From assembly GCA_002372875.1 (NCBI GenBank), contig DFJD01000065.1:1-9882 (forward strand): 9,882 nt of DNA, written 5' to 3'. The notes below the pieces were generated by a model that was not told where the DNA came from, searched no databases, and saw only the letters and a program-made list of their open reading frames with translations. Positions 5,801 to 9,882 of the stretch are shown in pieces. How positions within the stretch are numbered: position 1 is the stretch's first letter; each line of letters opens with the position of its first letter. This DNA is from Clostridiales bacterium UBA3680 (GTDB lineage Bacteria > Bacillota > Clostridia > Lachnospirales > CAG-274). The translations under genes and the position numbers were made by a program.

Positions 5801-8800
5801 ATGAAAAACAAACTAAAAAGAGCGATCAGTGCGGCTATGTCGGCTGTAATGCTTTTTTCCTCGGTCACGTTTATACGTGCCGAAGAAACTACGGGTGAAT
5901 CATATTTCGATTTTCAATACGGAAATTATGATGTTCACGAAAGCGAAGGCACTCTTAAGGTAAAGATCATTCGTCATGGTGATGCTTCGGCTGAGGCTGA
6001 TGTTGCACTCAAAGCGGCGGATTTTCTTTCCACCTACGGCGAGGATTATGAGATTCTTGACGAGGACGGCAAAGCGCTTAAGAAAAAAGAAGGCGTTAAA
6101 CCTGACCCGAGTGATTTTACTTATGATGAAAGCACATCCGGTTCGGGCCTTTATTTATTACCCGATGGAGATGCAACTGACATATCTCTTGCTGACGAGC
6201 CTGTTTCCGACAGTACAGAATCGATGTCTGCTCTTGATGCACAATCTGTCGATCCGAATGAACCTGTTGATGAAAATGAATTCAACGGTTCCCCCCTTTT
6301 AGCGGCACAAGCACAATATTTGAATCTTCCCAAAGCAAAAAACGAAAAAAGCGGTCTTACGGCAAGTGACATACAAAAATCCGTTGACGAAATGACGAAA
6401 TATTTTGCGGAAGCGGAAGGTGCCGAAGGTGTTGTTCATTTTAATGCCAATGAAGCCGAAAAGGAAATAACAATTGTCATAAATGATAATGACATACCCG
6501 AAAGCGATAAAATATTTATGCTCGCAATTCTTGCTGCAAATGGCGAAAATGTGCAAACAAAGGCCAATGCCACGACCTACGTTCAAATTCTTGACGATGA
6601 GCAGCGAGATGAAACCACGATTTCCATCGATTCGGCTGCAGCTACTCTTACAAAGGATAATCCTTCAACGGAGATAACGATAAGAAGAAGCGGCGGACTG
6701 CAGTATTTTACTTCGGTTTATGTTTCCACCGTTGATATTGATGATTGTAGGAATGCTTATGAAGAGATAGTAAACAAAACCGTAGCATTTGTTCCCGGAG
6801 AAACAGAGAAAACAATTACTGTTACGGCAAAAAAATTTGATAAAAACACAAAATTCGGCGTTAAGCTGCTTGGCTATGATGATGTGAATATAGGAAATTC
6901 ACTTGCCACCGTGTTCATAAGCGATAAAAGCAGTGATGCCGATATAAATGTGTATTCATCAAACGAAAACAATGCAGATGTTAATACATACGCAGACGGT
7001 ATCTATCTTGGAAATGCCAAGAGTTACGTTTACGGAAACAGATTCAATTACAGCTATGATGATTCTCCTTGGAAATGGGAAGGTAAACCCGACGGTGGAT
7101 TTTGGCATAGCGGACATGCCGGCGTATGGCGCGAAGGAAACGGTGTTGTGTTTGACGAATACGGTGAAGACAGTTATTCCTTCAACTATACACGAAATAC
7201 CCTTGATACTGTAGGTATAAGTCACTATAGCATTGATTGTTATCGTCGACAAGACAGAGGCGGATATGGCGTTTTTGAAACGGACTCCGATCAAACATGG
7301 GCAGGAAATATCAACAGTGCGGGCGCACTTCAGTCTGATTACCAACTTGCAAACTTATGGTTGACAAACGGACACAGAAATCTGTATTTAAAGATCGGTG
7401 TTACAAACCACTCCAATCATGAAAGAACCGAAGTCAAGTTTGATAACATCTACAACCATTGGACAAGATATACTTTTGAAAAACGCAGTGCAGACACTAA
7501 GGTACAGAGAAAACTGTTTGATTTCACCACCGGTGATGTTGCAACTACATATTACGACGGAGAAACAAGCAAGTCCGTTTCTCTTGACGGAGTTAACATT
7601 AAAAGCAGTTGGGGCAGCAATGTTGCGGGTTTCTACGGCGACTCGGGGTCAAAGATCGTTTTTACCGCACCCGATAATGTTACGAAGTATGGTTACGTTC
7701 TTGACAAGGTATATTTCTATAATAAAGACGGCAATAAGTATGTTGCTAAAAGTGCTGACGCAAACGGCAAGCTTGAAATAAGTGCAGGTCAAAGCTTTCT
7801 CGGTGAGCTTTACAATAACGGTGTAATAAGACTTAATTACAACGAAAGAGTCAACGACGAAGGAAGAAGCACAATTTATGTAAAGCCTACATATAAACCG
7901 ATAAATATAACATTCAGTATTTGTAAATCACAAGGATTTGTAAACCTTGACAAAGATTACGGTATAACCGCTAAGGATACAACCGACTCAGTGGGAAATC
8001 CGATAAAACAATACAGCATTCCCAAATACAGCGTATTGCGTGTGCAGTATGTTCCTGCGGCCAACAAAACTCCTATGGGTGTTGACTGTAAGTATCAGAT
8101 ACAATATTACAAGGAAGGCGACCAAATATGGAGTACACTTCCCGACAGACAGAAGGAAACGGTAGATATGACCGACTTTACGAAGGCAGAGTTGGTTGTT
8201 GACGGATCATGGATAGTTTACAGTAAAACAGGAGCACAAAATTTGTATATCGGTTACTCTCCTCAGCTGAAAGACCAAATGAAGAAGCAGCTCGGAGGAA
8301 GCTTGGCAGGAGCCGTAATAGACGCCGATGAGATGAACAAACAAATGGGCGGCGACAGCTCATCCGACGGAAACTCAAAGAATCTTGATATGTCTCAAAT
8401 AAAAAATAAGACAGATAAAGACGGTAAGTTTAATATGGTAAATGTCGCTCTGGGTAACACTTATAATTTCCGTGCTTTTGCTCCAAACGGTTATTATACA
8501 TCATGGGCAGATATGACGGGTGATACCAACAACGACGGAAAGACATTCTCTGACGGAGATGAGCCCAAAACACCAAGAAACTACGATGAATCCGGAAAGA
8601 CCGATAATTACAGACAGGTTATAGGCAGCAGAATAAATATCAATTTAAGCAGAGATAACACAAGATATTATTATGCATTTATGCCTGCTGTAATGGGTCA
8701 GAAGATCGAGGTTACAGGTAAGCTTCAAAGAAGAAAAGCCAGTGTTTTACAGCTTTCAAAGACAAGAAATGAAGCTGACATAAAGACTCTTTCTCCTATT

Positions 8801-9882
8801 GACGGTACATTTATCAGTATAGCCGAAAACTCGGCAATGACAGACTCAAACGGTAACTTTTCGGTACCTCTTATTGCTCCTATTCCTTGGGGTGCTGTAA
8901 GTGCTTATTATACGGTTGACGGAATAGAATATGCAACTGAGGCACAGATATCCGGAGGTAATAACTTTGTTATTCCTGCCATGTCGCGTTTTGAGACAGT
9001 GCTTAACAGTGTAAAAGCCGGTTACGCAAAAGCGGAAAATAAGATCAGCGACGGAAGCAGCATCATAACATGTAACGATGACACACTTACAATAAGCATG
9101 GCTGTTCAAGGTAGTTCAACATTTATACCTACCGATGTCAAATTCAGCATTTACGATTTAAACGGTAATTATCTGAGAGATGCAAGCAGCACTCTTTTTA
9201 ACGTAAAAAAAGAATCAATAAACACATTAAATCAACTTAAAGTTGATGTAAGCTTTAATCCAAAGGCTGCAATGAACAGCAATGAAGAACTTTATGTTTG
9301 TTTTGCCGATCAGAACGGTAAGTGGTATAACACACTTTCAACAGGCTATAAGTTCATTTCCGAATTGAACCTTAGTGAGTTTGTATTCCCTCTTATTGGT
9401 GTAGACAATACTTCCGCAAGTTCAAGAAAAAGTGCTAATGATGATATTATCGGAAATCCTTTGGGAAATATCAACTTAGGTTCAATCAAACCCGAACCGG
9501 GAAAAAACGGGAAGAGTCCTTTTACCATTACATCAAACGACTATTATTCTCCCGGTGCTGAGCAATGGATGCTTGCTAATCCGGGCAAGACTGTAGATCC
9601 TCAATATCAATGGACCGCAAGTACTTATAATATCGGATATAAAAAAGAATTCAGTAAGGATTACAAGTACGACAGCAAAAAAGAAAAAGAAAAAGCTGAG
9701 AAAGCAAAAAAAGAAGCTGAAAAGAAAAAAGAAGATGATAGTAAAACCATGATAGACGGCTTTGAAGTTGTTGAAGAAATCAAAGAAGACAGCGAAGAAG
9801 CACCTAAGGACAGTGGTTCAAACTTTAACACAAAGAGCAGCTTCAAGTGGAGTCTTTCACCTTTTGTAAGCTTCAGACTTAC
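5801..9882 (+). CDS. Giant exported Calx-beta-type surface protein, 3' end beyond the window
   Basis: An uninterrupted frame of 1360 codons from an ATG with a strong ribosome site; the missing stop is due to the window edge. Residues 1-27 are a signal peptide (cleavage after IRA). A Calx-beta-like module begins at 35 (YDVHESEGTLKVKI, then YGEDYEI at 79-85) and resumes at 211 (VVHFNANEAEKEITIVI), split by an acidic insert of about 120 residues. A second such module spans about 272-375. Residues 400-560 are rich in Trp, His, Tyr and Asn and look beta-rich but unassigned. TDKDGKF (871-877) and TDSNGNF (1014-1020) mark two carboxypeptidase-regulatory-like folds. DTNNDGKTFSDGDE from Asp908 resembles a Ca2+ loop. 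A Lys/Glu run (1293-1311) follows. A Ca2+-stabilised adhesin or surface stalk is my guess; no enzyme motif seen. No dockerin or anchor is visible so far. Confidence 0.93.
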   Translation, partial: MKNKLKRAISAAMSAVMLFSSVTFIRAEETTGESYFDFQYGNYDVHESEGTLKVKIIRHGDASAEADVALKAADFLSTYGEDYEILDEDGKALKKKEGVKPDPSDFTYDESTSGSGLYLLPDGDATDISLADEPVSDSTESMSALDAQSVDPNEPVDENEFNGSPLLAAQAQYLNLPKAKNEKSGLTASDIQKSVDEMTKYFAEAEGAEGVVHFNANEAEKEITIVINDNDIPESDKIFMLAILAANGENVQTKANATTYVQILDDEQRDETTISIDSAAATLTKDNPSTEITIRRSGGLQYFTSVYVSTVDIDDCRNAYEEIVNKTVAFVPGETEKTITVTAKKFDKNTKFGVKLLGYDDVNIGNSLATVFISDKSSDADINVYSSNENNADVNTYADGIYLGNAKSYVYGNRFNYSYDDSPWKWEGKPDGGFWHSGHAGVWREGNGVVFDEYGEDSYSFNYTRNTLDTVGISHYSIDCYRRQDRGGYGVFETDSDQTWAGNINSAGALQSDYQLANLWLTNGHRNLYLKIGVTNHSNHERTEVKFDNIYNHWTRYTFEKRSADTKVQRKLFDFTTGDVATTYYDGETSKSVSLDGVNIKSSWGSNVAGFYGDSGSKIVFTAPDNVTKYGYVLDKVYFYNKDGNKYVAKSADANGKLEISAGQSFLGELYNNGVIRLNYNERVNDEGRSTIYVKPTYKPINITFSICKSQGFVNLDKDYGITAKDTTDSVGNPIKQYSIPKYSVLRVQYVPAANKTPMGVDCKYQIQYYKEGDQIWSTLPDRQKETVDMTDFTKAELVVDGSWIVYSKTGAQNLYIGYSPQLKDQMKKQLGGSLAGAVIDADEMNKQMGGDSSSDGNSKNLDMSQIKNKTDKDGKFNMVNVALGNTYNFRAFAPNGYYTSWADMTGDTNNDGKTFSDGDEPKTPRNYDESGKTDNYRQVIGSRININLSRDNTRYYYAFMPAVMGQKIEVTGKLQRRKASVLQLSKTRNEADIKTLSPIDGTFISIAENSAMTDSNGNFSVPLIAPIPWGAVSAYYTVDGIEYATEAQISGGNNFVIPAMSRFETVLNSVKAGYAKAENKISDGSSIITCNDDTLTISMAVQGSSTFIPTDVKFSIYDLNGNYLRDASSTLFNVKKESINTLNQLKVDVSFNPKAAMNSNEELYVCFADQNGKWYNTLSTGYKFISELNLSEFVFPLIGVDNTSASSRKSANDDIIGNPLGNINLGSIKPEPGKNGKSPFTITSNDYYSPGAEQWMLANPGKTVDPQYQWTASTYNIGYKKEFSKDYKYDSKKEKEKAEKAKKEAEKKKEDDSKTMIDGFEVVEEIKEDSEEAPKDSGSNFNTKSSFKWSLSPFVSFRL

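Noticed and set aside
6959..7345. A 128-codon minus-strand open frame inside the giant gene
   Set aside because: It lies opposite a continuous coding frame with signal peptide and domain motifs, lacks a clear ribosome site, and its protein is of the antisense-shadow type.
7398..7781. A 127-codon plus-strand frame shifted relative to the giant gene
   Set aside because: The main frame continues unbroken through it with recognisable segments, so it is an overlapping shadow and not a frameshifted continuation.
9820..9882. The giant gene as a broken gene without a stop
   Set aside because: The frame is intact up to the last base, so the missing stop is due to the window boundary.

Overview
The window looks like a low-G+C Gram-positive anaerobe of the Ruminococcus/Oscillospiraceae type. 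The evidence is a secreted GH9 cellulase ending in a dockerin (the plug of a cellulosome), a RibU-like ECF transporter S component, the non-mevalonate gene ispE, a tRNA without an encoded CCA, strong Shine-Dalgarno sites, and AT-rich intergenic DNA with TTGACA-N17-TATAAT-like promoters. The assignment is inference from gene content and style; no 16S or other marker is present.

Layout. Bases 1-51 may hold the last codons of a rightward gene. Its stop lies inside a 234-bp inverted-repeat element (37-270) that encodes no protein. Next comes a leftward tRNA-Thr(GGU) unit with its own promoter (468-496) and two tandem terminators (318-343 and 278-303). From 5515 down to 572, four leftward genes are packed tightly: glyA, a GH9-dockerin cellulase, a ribU-like gene and ispE, closed by a terminator at 531-564. 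The cellulase and ribU overlap by 4 bp (ATGA), and ribU and ispE are 1 bp apart. The only clear promoter I see for the cluster is in front of glyA (5551-5579). A terminator-like hairpin separates glyA from the cellulase. The divergent intergenic region 5516-5800 holds two back-to-back promoters with a 38-bp palindrome between them. From 5801 to the window end runs one rightward reading frame of at least 1360 codons. It encodes a very large exported protein with two Calx-beta-like modules, two carboxypeptidase-regulatory-like folds, an isolated Ca2+-loop motif and a Lys/Glu-rich segment. Most of it belongs to no family I can name.

How it fits together. The cellulase and the giant exported protein suggest a cell that acts on plant fibre at its surface, while glyA (one-carbon units), ribU (riboflavin uptake) and ispE (isoprenoid precursors) are housekeeping. 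Tying a cellulosomal enzyme by translational coupling to vitamin uptake and isoprenoid synthesis is unusual. The other distinctive signal is one repeat family present in three states: a 234-bp long form, a 38-bp palindrome made only of its tips, and a degenerate copy that now appears to serve as the tRNA terminator. No CRISPR array, recognisable transposase, phage gene or defence system is visible.
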